The notes under the pieces: generated by a model
The model's input: only the letters and a program-made list of their open reading frames with translations
The model's database searches: none
What the model was told of the DNA's origin: nothing
Assembly: GCA_900320435.1 (NCBI GenBank)
Contig: ONSH01000029.1
Location: forward strand, 1 to 48,213
Source: an uncultured Prevotellaceae bacterium
GTDB taxonomy: Bacteria; Bacteroidota; Bacteroidia; Bacteroidales; Bacteroidaceae
DNA length: 48,213 nucleotides
Direction: 5' to 3'
Position numbers and translations under genes: made by a program
In this document: positions 32,526-41,854 of the stretch, piece by piece
How positions within the stretch are numbered: position 1 is the first letter of the stretch
Layout: each line of letters opens with the position of its first letter

Positions 32526-34075
32526 TTGGCGATGGCAACGGCACGGGTTTCACGTATCACGGTAATCTTCACCTGTCCGGGATAGGTCATCTCGTTTTGT
32601 ATCCTGGTGGCTATATCCGTGGAGAGCTTCTCGATTTGCTTGTCGTCAATCTTGTCTGCACCTACGATGACGCGAAGTTCGCGACCGGCCTGGATGGCGT
32701 AGGTCTTGGTGACGCCGGGGTAGGAGATGGCAATATTCTCCAGGTCCTTCAGTCGCTTGATATAGGCTTCTACGATTTCCCTTCGTGCACCGGGACGTGC
32801 GCCGGAGATGGCGTCGCAAATCTGCACAATCGGAGCAATCAACGAGGTCATCTCCATCTCTTCATGATGGGCGCCGATGGCATTGCAGATATCGGGCTTC
32901 TCCTTATATTTTTCTGCCAGTTTGGCGCCATAGAGTGCGTGCGGCATTTCGGGATCTTCGTCAGGCACCTTGCCGATGTCGTGAAGCAGGCCTGCTCGCT
33001 TGGCTTTCTTCGGGTTGAGGCCCAGCTCTGCCGCCATCACGGCGCAGAGATTGGCGGTCTCACGGGCGTGCTGCAGCAGGTTTTGGCCGTAGCTGCTGCG
33101 GTATTTCATCTTGCCGATGATGCGAATCAGTTCGGGATGCAAGCCGTGTACGCCCAGATCGATGGTGGTGCGCTTACCGGTCTCCATCACTTCCTCTTCC
33201 ACCTGCTTCTTCACCTTGGCCACCACCTCTTCAATACGGGCGGGATGGATGCGACCGTCGGCAATGAGCTGATGCAGTGCCAGTCGGCAAACCTCACGGC
33301 GGATGGGATCGAAGGCGCTGATGACGATGGCTTCAGGCGTGTCGTCCACCACAAGTTCCACGCCGGTGGCTGCTTCCAGGGCGCGGATGTTACGTCCTTC
33401 GCGTCCGATAACACGACCTTTTACTTCGTCGTTATCAATGTGGAACACTGTGACGGAATTCTCCACTGCGGTTTCAGTGGCCACACGCTGTATGGTCTGG
33501 ATGATGATGCGTTTGGCTTCCTTGTTGGCGTTGATGCGCGCTTCGTCCATGATTTCGTTGATGTAGGCGGCAGCGTTGGTCTTGGCCTCGTCCTTAAGGC
33601 TTTCGATGAGCTGTGCCTTGGCTTCTTCGCGCGACAGTCCGCTGAGTTCCTCCAACTTGGTGCGTTCTCTTTCGATGATGGCGTTCTGGCGGGTGTTGAG
33701 CTCGGCTTCACGCTGTTCCAGGAGTTGCTGTTGGGTTTCTACGCGCAGACGGATGTTGTCGGTTTCCTGTTTGACGCGGTTGAGTTCTTCACTGCGTTGG
33801 TTCAAAGACAGCTCCCGCTGCTTGGCACGGTTCTCCGCCTGCTGGATCTGCTGCTGATGCTGTTGCATCTCTTTTTCCAGCTCGGTACGTTTGCTCAGGA
33901 TTTCTTCCTTGACTTCCAGGAGTTTTTTCTCTTTAATCACTTCGGCCTCTTTCTCAGCCACGCTGCGGGCCATCTCTTCCATTCTGCGCTGCTTGGCGGG
34001 AACCACGGCGAAATACCACACGGCCCACCATATTGCAATGATGCAGACGGCTATGACGATGATGATGTATTGCAT
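32522..34075 (-). CDS. rny: Ribonuclease Y
   Basis: 517 residues, standard length. An N-terminal membrane helix ([19 protein letters not shown]) is followed by a long coiled coil to about residue 200, a KH RNA-binding domain with [19 protein letters not shown], and an HD domain ([25 protein letters not shown]). RNase Y is an endonuclease that begins mRNA decay at the membrane. It lies 37 bases after zapA, a common Bacteroidota arrangement, and is coupled to the HAD gene. Confidence 0.97.
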   Translation of the reverse strand: MQYIIIVIAVCIIAIWWAVWYFAVVPAKQRRMEEMARSVAEKEAEVIKEKKLLEVKEEILSKRTELEKEMQQHQQQIQQAENRAKQRELSLNQRSEELNRVKQETDNIRLRVETQQQLLEQREAELNTRQNAIIERERTKLEELSGLSREEAKAQLIESLKDEAKTNAAAYINEIMDEARINANKEAKRIIIQTIQRVATETAVENSVTVFHIDNDEVKGRVIGREGRNIRALEAATGVELVVDDTPEAIVISAFDPIRREVCRLALHQLIADGRIHPARIEEVVAKVKKQVEEEVMETGKRTTIDLGVHGLHPELIRIIGKMKYRSSYGQNLLQHARETANLCAVMAAELGLNPKKAKRAGLLHDIGKVPDEDPEMPHALYGAKLAEKYKEKPDICNAIGAHHEEMEMTSLIAPIVQICDAISGARPGARREIVEAYIKRLKDLENIAISYPGVTKTYAIQAGRELRVIVGADKIDDKQIEKLSTDIATRIQNEMTYPGQVKITVIRETRAVAIAK

Positions 34076-34112
34076 GTTTTCAGATGTTGTTTTACCTTAT
34101 TTATATATGAGT

Positions 34113-34397
34113 TTAAAGTGCTTTCTCAATGTCTTTGATCAGGAGATCCAAACGATTGGCCATGGGCTCCAGGTCCACGGAGTGTTTGGTGCGTTGTGCC
34201 TGCACGGCGATGTCCAGTGCCGTCATGGTGAAGTAGGTCTCCGCTTTCTGGTTGGGGTAGGTGGTGGCATAGAAGTTGTAGCGCTCCTTGATGAGGCGCT
34301 CCGCTTCACGGTAGAAGCTTTCCTCTTCTCTCTTGACTTTCATCGGCAGCGTGAGTGTGCCGATGTGCAAGGTGATATTCTGCAAGTCGTTATTCAT
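34113..34397 (-). CDS. zapA: Cell division protein ZapA
   Basis: 94 residues. The N-terminal beta region (ITLHIGTLTLPMKV) and C-terminal helix (AETYFTMTALDIAVQAQRTK) match ZapA, which tethers and bundles FtsZ at the septum. ATG 34397 overlaps the upstream coiled-coil gene by 8 bases. The order coiled-coil protein, zapA, rny recurs in Bacteroidota. Confidence 0.88.
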   Translation of the reverse strand: MNNDLQNITLHIGTLTLPMKVKREEESFYREAERLIKERYNFYATTYPNQKAETYFTMTALDIAVQAQRTKHSVDLEPMANRLDLLIKDIEKAL

Positions 34398-34695
34398 TGT
34401 TCTTGAGTATTGCGATGCATTTATCGACGCTGGCAATCATACGTGACAGTTTGGCACGTGTGGAGCGGGCATCGTCGTCCATGGCATCAAGGTATTTTGC
34501 CATTTTCAGTCTCTCGTAAGCTTTTTTGTCCTCTTTAGAGGCTTCGTTGAGCTGGCGTATCTGTTCGTCGCGCCGGGTCAACTGATCGCGGAGGCCCTGC
34601 ATTTCGTTAAGGACTTCCTGATGGCGCTGCAGCATGCGACGGGCGCAGGTTTCCAACTTGGTCACGAGACTCATGGTCTCTTCTTGTGTTTTCAT
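34390..34695 (-). CDS. Small coiled-coil protein upstream of zapA
   Basis: 101 residues, almost fully helical and charged (EVLNEMQGLRDQLTRRDEQI, then EDKKAYERLKMAKYL). No enzymatic motif, signal or membrane helix. It overlaps zapA by 8 bases. Position and shape suggest a ZapA-linked division factor like ZapB, but this is inference. Confidence 0.75.
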   Translation of the reverse strand: MKTQEETMSLVTKLETCARRMLQRHQEVLNEMQGLRDQLTRRDEQIRQLNEASKEDKKAYERLKMAKYLDAMDDDARSTRAKLSRMIASVDKCIAILKNNE

Positions 34696-34701
34696 GGCCT
34701 T

Positions 34702-35322
34702 TTATTCTTCCGTTTGGGGTCGTTTTTCTTTTTTTGCCAGCATCACGACCGTGTGTACGTATTCCGACATCCAGGCTTCGCTGTAGCCCAGATGCGCCTG
34801 GTATTTGCGCAGGGCAACGCAGGCTCTTCTCACGCCGTCGTCCTTCCAGTCGTTTTTGGTCATAACGTCATGAACCTGCTTTTCCACCATGGCTTTGAGG
34901 GCTTTCTTCATGAAGCCGGGCAGGCGGAACTTCCACTGCATGAGGTTGGACATGAGCATCATCAAATCCTGTGAGAAGCCTTGAAACTGGATGAAGTAAG
35001 GCTGCACGTCCTGCATCTTGCGGCAGTGATGTTTCACGCTGGCGTCAATTTCCTTGAAAAACGTGTCGCTGATGCCGTAGATGCTCATGAGTATCTTCTG
35101 GCACTGCTTCTTTTCGCCCAAGCCCAATCTGTTGTTTTGGGTGGGCACTTTGTAGGTTTGTTTGAAGACACGCAAATCCGGCAGAGCCGCCAGATTGTTG
35201 ATGCCGATTTGAGCCGCCATGACGGCCTGATAGTAAACGCGGATGAGCAGCATGAAGTCTTCCATGCCACCCGCTTTGGGTTCTTGCTCTTTATGCTTGA
35301 ACAGATTGGAAAAAAATCCCAT
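34702..35322 (-). CDS. Hypothetical cytoplasmic protein
   Basis: 206 residues, mostly helical and basic, starting MGFFSNLFKHKEQEPKAGG. No signal, membrane helix or known catalytic motif is seen. It lies 18 bases after the sugar transferase and 6 bases before the coiled-coil gene, so it is probably in the same transcript. I do not recognise the family. Confidence 0.75.
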   Translation of the reverse strand: MGFFSNLFKHKEQEPKAGGMEDFMLLIRVYYQAVMAAQIGINNLAALPDLRVFKQTYKVPTQNNRLGLGEKKQCQKILMSIYGISDTFFKEIDASVKHHCRKMQDVQPYFIQFQGFSQDLMMLMSNLMQWKFRLPGFMKKALKAMVEKQVHDVMTKNDWKDDGVRRACVALRKYQAHLGYSEAWMSEYVHTVVMLAKKEKRPQTEE

Positions 35323-35340
35323 ATTGTATACTCAGATTGT

Positions 35341-36744
35341 TTATGCGTTGTTGTTTTTGTCGGGGTTTGAACAGAAAAGACTGCGGTAGATGATGCGCAA
35401 ATCCAGCCAGAAGGTCCAGTTCTCGGCGTACCAGATGTCTGCCCTCACGTCTTGTTCCGCCGGTGTGAGGTGCCGATTCCCGGCGCTGTGTGTTTGTATG
35501 CGGTCCCACCCTGTCAGTCCGGGCTTCACGCGCAAATTTACGTTGAACTTCTCCTTTGCCTCGGTGAATTCTGTGGTCTGCTGCGTGCTTTGGAGGCGGG
35601 GGCCTACCAGTGACATGCTGCCGAAGAATACGTTAATAAACAGCGGCAGCTCGTCAAGACGGGTGTGGCGCATGAAGTCTCCGAAAGGAAAGCTCTGCTC
35701 CGACGCCAGCTCGCGATTCTCCTCTTTGCAGTAGGGTGCGGTGCGGAATTTGACAGCGCGGAACACACGTTTGTTCCACCCCGTGCATTCCTGAACTGCA
35801 AGCACCGGGCCGGGGCTGTTCAGTTTGATGATGATGGCGGCCACAACATAGACGACAGGGAAGATTGTCAGCAGGAATAAACTGCTGCAAATCAGGTCGA
35901 ACGCACGTTTGAGCACTCTGTTTTCAAAATTCAGCAGAGGCTCTTTGCGCGGTGTGAGCACCAAGGCGTCGCCCATATAAAGGGCATCGAGGGTGCGGCG
36001 CATGGCCGGCGCAACGGCTGGAACTATGTGAAAATGGATGAGATGGCTCTCGCAAAAAGAGAATACTTGCCGGGCGTTGCCGCTCAGTTCGTTGTCTGTG
36101 GCGCAAAACAAAGCGTTCACCTGTCCTTCGTGGCTTTGTAAATAAGGCAGCAACTCGCAGGTCGGCCCCAAACGCTTGAGGCCTTCTTCTGCACACTGTT
36201 CTTCGCTGGATGAAGTGAAGATGCCAAGGATGTCAATGCCGTATTCTCCCTGATTCAAGTCGGCATTCAACTCAGTCAGGTCGGTTACGGGGCCGGCCAG
36301 AAGTATGCGACGGACGTTGTGACCCGATTTGCGGATTTTGCTTACGAGGCGCCTTGTTGCCAAACGGAAGAGCGTGACGGACGCCGTGATGAGGATGGCA
36401 TAAAAGACGAAAATACCGCGACTGGCGAGGGGATCCTTGACGGCGAACAGCAGTGTCAGCAGCATCAATACATGCAGCAGACACATGTTCAGGGTACGCT
36501 GCACGATGATGTCACCCCGCACCACACGATACATCAGGATGGGCCGGAAAACGGCAACAGCCGGGATGTAGGCGATAATGGCTGCGATGATGTATTTTTG
36601 CAGACTGACAGCTGTCGTTGCCTGCGGATAAAGGGCAATAGCCAGTTTGTATGCCGCGGTCATGCACACGATGATGAGCAGAATGTCCACCATCGCTATC
36701 GCCCATCTGACGGGGCCGTGCGCAGAATCATATTTCTTTAGCAT
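35341..36744 (-). CDS. Exopolysaccharide polyprenyl glycosylphosphotransferase (WbaP-like)
   Basis: 467 residues. Four or five N-terminal membrane helices and a CoA-binding-like middle domain (about 140-260) lead into the bacterial sugar transferase domain (KRAFDLICSSLFLL to the end). It transfers a hexose-1-phosphate to undecaprenyl phosphate to begin a repeat unit. The key segment reads RHTRLDELPLFINVFFGSMSLVGPR; most family members have LPQ and GDMS, so two conserved positions are altered (Gln to Leu, Asp to Ser). VKPGLTGWDRIQ and the end WYAENWTFWLDLRII are typical. Own promoter, divergent from wzc. Confidence 0.9.
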   Translation of the reverse strand: MLKKYDSAHGPVRWAIAMVDILLIIVCMTAAYKLAIALYPQATTAVSLQKYIIAAIIAYIPAVAVFRPILMYRVVRGDIIVQRTLNMCLLHVLMLLTLLFAVKDPLASRGIFVFYAILITASVTLFRLATRRLVSKIRKSGHNVRRILLAGPVTDLTELNADLNQGEYGIDILGIFTSSSEEQCAEEGLKRLGPTCELLPYLQSHEGQVNALFCATDNELSGNARQVFSFCESHLIHFHIVPAVAPAMRRTLDALYMGDALVLTPRKEPLLNFENRVLKRAFDLICSSLFLLTIFPVVYVVAAIIIKLNSPGPVLAVQECTGWNKRVFRAVKFRTAPYCKEENRELASEQSFPFGDFMRHTRLDELPLFINVFFGSMSLVGPRLQSTQQTTEFTEAKEKFNVNLRVKPGLTGWDRIQTHSAGNRHLTPAEQDVRADIWYAENWTFWLDLRIIYRSLFCSNPDKNNNA

Positions 36745-36784
36745 ACCGATATTTGTAATTGCATATAATAACGCTTATCGCATG

Positions 36785-36792
36785 CAAAAGTA
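36785..36792 (-). promoter_or_regulatory. -7 promoter element for the sugar transferase operon
   Basis: Minus strand TACTTTTG, a perfect TAnnTTTG match, 41 bases before the start. It shares a 175-bp divergent gap with wzc. Confidence 0.65.
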
Positions 36793-36888
36793 CATAAAAT
36801 TTGTGAAATAAGCGCACGCATGAGAGGGAAAATGACAATTTCCGCGTTTTTTTTATGTGTAAAGACGGCTAATTTATCGGAAATGTCA

Positions 36889-36896
36889 TATCTTTG
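36889..36896 (+). promoter_or_regulatory. -7 promoter element for the wzc operon
   Basis: TATCTTTG, a perfect TAnnTTTG match, 24 bases before the wzc start. Confidence 0.65.
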
Positions 36897-36919
36897 CACC
36901 CAAATCATTTTTATGAAAT

Positions 36920-39397
36920 ATGGCAGACTATATCGAAAACGAACAGATTGAAGAAGAGGGCGCGTTTAATCTTAAGACGATTTGGGACATCTTTGTGCTG
37001 AATTGGCAGATGGTGCTTTTGAGCGTTCTGTTTTTCTTGGGTTGTGGCTTTGTTTATTTACGCTATGCCCATCCCGTGTACATGGCCAGCATGAAGGTGC
37101 TGATTAAGGACGATGACGGTGGCCGCCGTCGCAGTGTCAACGGTTATGCGATGGATCAGTTGGGCTTGATTTCCAATAGCTCGGGCTTTGAGAACGAGTT
37201 GGAGATCCTGACCTCGACTTCACTGGCCAACCGCGTTGTGAAGAACCTGAAGCTTTACGTGAATTACGTGCAGGAGGGTCGCGTTTCCAGCCATGAGCTC
37301 TACAAGACCAGTCCCGTTTTGGTGGATTTGGAGGAAAATCGTTTGGCGGAGCTGAAATATCCCATCAGCCTGACGATTAGCAAAAGCGGCAAGGGTATCC
37401 GTGTTGAGGGCGAGATGTTTTTACCCATTACCGGAGAATCTGAGGATGCGGAGGATCGTCAGTACGTGATTGACAAGACCATCAAGGAGTTCCCTGCCAC
37501 CATCCCGACGCCTGAGGGTAACCTGATTTTGAGTCGCAATGCCGGCTATGCGATGTCCGACCGCAATTTGCGCGTCACCATCTATCCCATTGATTTGATA
37601 AGTCAGGCTTATGCCGCCAGCATTCAGGCTGCTCCTACGGCAAAGACGACTACGGTGGCCCAAATATCTTTGAAGGATGGCATTCCCCAACGATGCACCG
37701 AGTATCTCGGCGCTCTGATTCAGGCCTACAACGACGATGCCAACGAGGACAAGAACGAAATCGCCATGAAGACGGAAGAGTTCATCCACGAGCGTATCAA
37801 CATCATCAAGCAGGAGCTGGATGAGACGGAGTTTGATATGGAGGCCTTCAAAAAACGTAACGACCTGATCAACCTGGCTAACGATGCCACCACGGCGCTT
37901 ACGGCCAGCACCAACTTCCAGCAGAAGCAGGTGGAGATGCAGACGGAGCTGATGCTGGTCAAGTCTCTGGTGGACTACATGAAGAATCCCGCCAATGCTA
38001 CGGAGGTGATTCCCGCCAATCTAGGCTTGTCTAATGAGGCAGTGGCTTCGCAAATCGGCGAATATAATAAATTGGTGCTCGACCGTGCCCGCCTGGTGCG
38101 TTCTTCCAGCGAGAAGAATCCTGCGGTCGTTCGTATAGATGGCATGATGGCCCAAATGTGGCCTGCCATCGGTCGCAGCATCGAGAGTGTATATGACGAC
38201 CTCAAGAAGAAAAAAAGCGGCGTGGACCGTCAGTACGGCATGTATCAGGGCCGTGTGAAGCAGTCGCCCACGATGGAGCATGCTTTCAACAATATCGCCC
38301 GTCAGCAGGAAATCAAGGCCGGTCTGTATCTGACTCTGCTGCAGAAGCGTGAGGAGAACTACATCTCTCTGGCCTCTACCGCCCGCAAGGGTCGCATCAT
38401 CAACGAGCCCGTGCTCCACGGTCGCGTTTCTCCCAAGAAGCCCATGGTTCTGGGCGTTTGCCTGGTTTTGGGCTTTGCCTTCCCGATGGGTCTGCTCTAT
38501 CTGCTCTCTCTGATGCGCTACCGCATTGAGGGCCGCAACGACATCGAGCGCCTCACCAAGCTGCGCATCCTGGCCGACATCCCTGTGGATCACAGCCTGA
38601 CGGCCGGCGACCGCGGCATTTGTGTGAAGGAGAACCGCAACAACATGATGGAGGAGAGCTTCCGAGGTCTGCGCACCAACTTGAATTTCATCCTGGAAGG
38701 CAAGGAGAAGGTCATCATGTGTACCTCCTGTATTCCCGGTGAGGGTAAGACCTTTATCGCTTCCAATCTGGCCATGTCTTTGGCCTTCCTTGGCAAGAAA
38801 GTGTTGCTTGTCGGCTTGGATATCCGTAAGCCCCGTCTGGTCAGCCTCTTCGGCCTGTCTGCCGACAAGCGCGGTATTGTGAACTACCTCGCCGGCGACG
38901 GTCCCGACTTCGCTTTGCTGGATAATCAGATTTACCCCTGTGTGGGCAACAAGAATCTGGACGTTATCGCCGCCGGTGTGATGCCGCCCAACCCCGCCGA
39001 GTTGCTTTCGCGCTCGCTCCTGGACGATGCCATCAGCCACTTCCGCACCAAGTACGACTACATCATCCTCGACACGCCGCCCGTAGGCCTCGTGAGCGAC
39101 TCTTTGATGTTGGGCCGTCTGGCTGACACGACTTTGTTTGTTGCCCGTGCCGACTATTCGCCCAAGGCCAACTTCCGCTTGCTCAACGAGATTGCTGCCG
39201 AAGGTAAGCTGCCGAAGATTAATCTTGTGCTCAACGGCATGGACCTCAAGAAGAAGAAGTACGGCTACTACTACGGCTACGGTCGCTACGGCAGCTATGG
39301 CAAGCGCTACGGCTACGGCTACAGCCGCTATGGCCACTACGGTATGTACGGCAACTACAGCAATTCGACTGAAGGAAAATCTCTGACCGAGAAGTGA
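36920..39397 (+). CDS. Polysaccharide co-polymerase / tyrosine autokinase, Wzc-like
   Basis: 825 residues. Two membrane helices (about 27-50 and 510-530) flank a periplasmic Wzz-type domain with long coiled coils. The C-terminal BY-kinase domain has Walker A with Lys610 (SCIPGEGKTFIA), the Walker A' site VLLVGLDIRKP and Walker B Asp718 (YIILDTPPVG). Residues 781-816 form a Gly/Tyr-rich tail with 14 tyrosines, the autophosphorylation cluster. Cycling of its phosphorylation controls chain length and export. The stop overlaps the GTG start of porZ. Confidence 0.95.
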   Translation: MADYIENEQIEEEGAFNLKTIWDIFVLNWQMVLLSVLFFLGCGFVYLRYAHPVYMASMKVLIKDDDGGRRRSVNGYAMDQLGLISNSSGFENELEILTSTSLANRVVKNLKLYVNYVQEGRVSSHELYKTSPVLVDLEENRLAELKYPISLTISKSGKGIRVEGEMFLPITGESEDAEDRQYVIDKTIKEFPATIPTPEGNLILSRNAGYAMSDRNLRVTIYPIDLISQAYAASIQAAPTAKTTTVAQISLKDGIPQRCTEYLGALIQAYNDDANEDKNEIAMKTEEFIHERINIIKQELDETEFDMEAFKKRNDLINLANDATTALTASTNFQQKQVEMQTELMLVKSLVDYMKNPANATEVIPANLGLSNEAVASQIGEYNKLVLDRARLVRSSSEKNPAVVRIDGMMAQMWPAIGRSIESVYDDLKKKKSGVDRQYGMYQGRVKQSPTMEHAFNNIARQQEIKAGLYLTLLQKREENYISLASTARKGRIINEPVLHGRVSPKKPMVLGVCLVLGFAFPMGLLYLLSLMRYRIEGRNDIERLTKLRILADIPVDHSLTAGDRGICVKENRNNMMEESFRGLRTNLNFILEGKEKVIMCTSCIPGEGKTFIASNLAMSLAFLGKKVLLVGLDIRKPRLVSLFGLSADKRGIVNYLAGDGPDFALLDNQIYPCVGNKNLDVIAAGVMPPNPAELLSRSLLDDAISHFRTKYDYIILDTPPVGLVSDSLMLGRLADTTLFVARADYSPKANFRLLNEIAAEGKLPKINLVLNGMDLKKKKYGYYYGYGRYGSYGKRYGYGYSRYGHYGMYGNYSNSTEGKSLTEK

Positions 39398-41820
39398 TCA
39401 GACAAGCGCTCCTCCGGCTCCTCGTGTTGTGGGCCGTCGTGACGGCTTCGACGGCACAGGCCCAGGATCCGTCCTGGAAGACCCCGCGTGCTTATCATGT
39501 GGCCCGCCAATGTGCTATGGCTTCGGGAAGCAAGGTCTTCGTGCTTTACGACGGCAACTACCAGACGCAATCACTTTGGAGATCCACCGTGGCGCGCGAC
39601 CTTTCCGGCGCTCTGCTTTCGTGGGACACGGAGCAGAACGCCCTCATCCGCACCTACGACCGTTGCAGCGGGCTCTCCGATCAGAAGATTGCCTACATCC
39701 GCTGGTGCCAGGCGGCGCGCACGTTGGTCATTGTCTATGAGAACGGCAATGTGGACCTCCTGGACGAGACGGACAACGTCACCAATCTGCCCCAGGTTCG
39801 CGACGCGTCCATGCCCGGCAAGGTCATCAACGATCTGACCGTGAGCGGCAGCAAAGCCTACGTCTCCGCCGACTTCGGTCTGGTGGTGATCGATGTGGGC
39901 AACCGTGTGCTGGAGGAGGTCTATCGCATGAAGATGGCCGTGAAGAGCACGGCTATTGCCGGCGGCCAATACGTCTTTGCCGCCAAGGACAGCGTTTGCT
40001 CGGCGCCCTTCGGTGTCAACCTCAATGACGGCAAGCAGATCAGGACGCTGGTGCGTAATGTCACCTACCTTCGTGCCGCAGCCTCTTCGGGCAACTTCTT
40101 TGTCAGCAACACGAAGGATCTGGCCTTTTTCCGACTCAGCGAAGGGGCTTTGACGCCCGAGGGTATTCAGCGTGTGCAGCGCGCCGGTTCGCTCTATTTC
40201 ACCGATATGTCGGCGGAGCACGGCAAGGTGTTGCTGTTGCGCAGCGACGGTCATCTTTTGCTCATTCCGACCTCTGATCCCACAGCTTCCCCTCAGGACA
40301 TCACCTGTTCTAAATACCTCACCGGCGCATCCTTCGACGGTGCCACTTATTGGCTGTCGGAGGGCATGGACGGCTTTTCCGCCTATAAACTTAAAAATGA
40401 CGCTTTCCAGAGCACTGAGGTGCACGGCATTGCCGTGGAGAGTCCCATGCGCGACCTTTCCTACAGGCTGCGCTATGAGGGCGACCGTCTGCTCGTGGCT
40501 GGCGGACGCAATGTGGTCGGAACGGAGGACCTCAATCCTTTCACCGCTTCTTACTGTGAGGGCGGCCGTTGGTACACCGTCGACGAGAAGGCTTCGCTTG
40601 AGGCCGGTGTGAAACAACATGCGGACTTCAACCACTGGAACGGACTGGATGTCGTGCAGGACCCCATGGATGCCACGCACCTCTTTGTGTCGGCTTATCG
40701 CAGCGGCTTGGAGGAGTATCGCGACGGCAAATTCGTGCAGCGCTACGACGCGGACAATTCGCCTCTTGTGAGCATTCTGCCCGAGTCTCCTGCCTATTAT
40801 AATTATGTGTCGTGCAGCGCTTTGGAGTTCGACGAGAACGCCAATCTCTGGCTGGCGCAGCAGCAGGTGGACGTCATTCTGCGCGTGAAGAAGGCCGCCG
40901 GAGGGTGGACCGAACTGTCTCATGAGTCGCTCGTCGGCGCCAACAAGCTGGACCGCTTCTTCTTCACCTCGTCTTCCTATAACGGCGAGCGCATCCGTCT
41001 GCTTTCGTCCAACGGCTGGGTTAACACCGGTCTGTTTGCCTTCACGGTGAACTCTAACTTGAAGTTTGCCGCTTCCCGTCTCTGCAACGACTGGCTCAAC
41101 GAGGCCGGCGTCAAGATCACGCCCGAGCGCTACTTCTGCTTCTCGGAGGAGCCCGACGGCAGCATCTGGATGGGCACTGACATGGGGCTTTATATTCTGG
41201 AAGACCCCCGCACGGTGTTTGCTTCGGGGACGCCTCAGCTCCACCAGATCATCATCAACCGCGATGACGGTAGCGGTCTGGCCGACTATCTTTTTGACGG
41301 CATCCCCATTACGGCCATGACGCGCGACGCCAAGGGCAACAAGTGGGTCGGCACCGACGGCAGCGGTGTCTATCGCATCAGCAGCGACGGCCAGGTGCAG
41401 CAGTACCACTACGACACGTCCAATTCCCCCCTGCCGTCCAACACGGTGAACGACATTGCGGTGAACCCCATCACCGGCGAAGTGGCCGTTGCCACGATGG
41501 CGGGTTTGGCGCTCCTGAAGACGGGTGAGGTGCCGGCCGCTGAGAGTCTTGACTACGACAACATCCTGATTTATCCAAATCCCGTGGTGCCTGGCTATCA
41601 CGGTTTGATCACCATCACCGGACTCACCGAAAACGCCGAGGTGAAGATTCTGTCTTCTTCCGGCCAGTTGGTGTGGTACGGCCACAGCACGGGCGGCATG
41701 TGCCGTTGGAACGGACACAGCCGCAACGGCGGCCGCGTGGCCAGCGGCATCTACCACGTGGTGTGCAGCACCGAAGACGGCGATGAGGCTGTCATTGCCC
41801 GCATCGTGATGATGAAATAA
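39394..41820 (+). CDS. porZ: Type IX secretion system protein PorZ
   Basis: 808 residues, near the usual PorZ size (about 780). Signal peptide, then two beta-propellers; segments such as TYDRCSGLSDQKIAYIRW, LVIVYENGNVDLLDE and WVGTDGSGVYRI are typical. A C-terminal T9SS sorting domain begins IYPNPVVPGYHG and ends SGIYHVV...VIARIVMMK. In Porphyromonas, PorZ is a surface part of the attachment complex that binds A-LPS and hands it to the sortase PorU. The start codon is GTG at 39394, overlapping the wzc stop (GTGA). A generic two-component-type propeller protein is the weaker alternative. Confidence 0.86.
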   Translation: MIRQALLRLLVLWAVVTASTAQAQDPSWKTPRAYHVARQCAMASGSKVFVLYDGNYQTQSLWRSTVARDLSGALLSWDTEQNALIRTYDRCSGLSDQKIAYIRWCQAARTLVIVYENGNVDLLDETDNVTNLPQVRDASMPGKVINDLTVSGSKAYVSADFGLVVIDVGNRVLEEVYRMKMAVKSTAIAGGQYVFAAKDSVCSAPFGVNLNDGKQIRTLVRNVTYLRAAASSGNFFVSNTKDLAFFRLSEGALTPEGIQRVQRAGSLYFTDMSAEHGKVLLLRSDGHLLLIPTSDPTASPQDITCSKYLTGASFDGATYWLSEGMDGFSAYKLKNDAFQSTEVHGIAVESPMRDLSYRLRYEGDRLLVAGGRNVVGTEDLNPFTASYCEGGRWYTVDEKASLEAGVKQHADFNHWNGLDVVQDPMDATHLFVSAYRSGLEEYRDGKFVQRYDADNSPLVSILPESPAYYNYVSCSALEFDENANLWLAQQQVDVILRVKKAAGGWTELSHESLVGANKLDRFFFTSSSYNGERIRLLSSNGWVNTGLFAFTVNSNLKFAASRLCNDWLNEAGVKITPERYFCFSEEPDGSIWMGTDMGLYILEDPRTVFASGTPQLHQIIINRDDGSGLADYLFDGIPITAMTRDAKGNKWVGTDGSGVYRISSDGQVQQYHYDTSNSPLPSNTVNDIAVNPITGEVAVATMAGLALLKTGEVPAAESLDYDNILIYPNPVVPGYHGLITITGLTENAEVKILSSSGQLVWYGHSTGGMCRWNGHSRNGGRVASGIYHVVCSTEDGDEAVIARIVMMK

Positions 41821-41854
41821 ACAAATAGAATGAGTATTGTGAGAAAATGAGATA

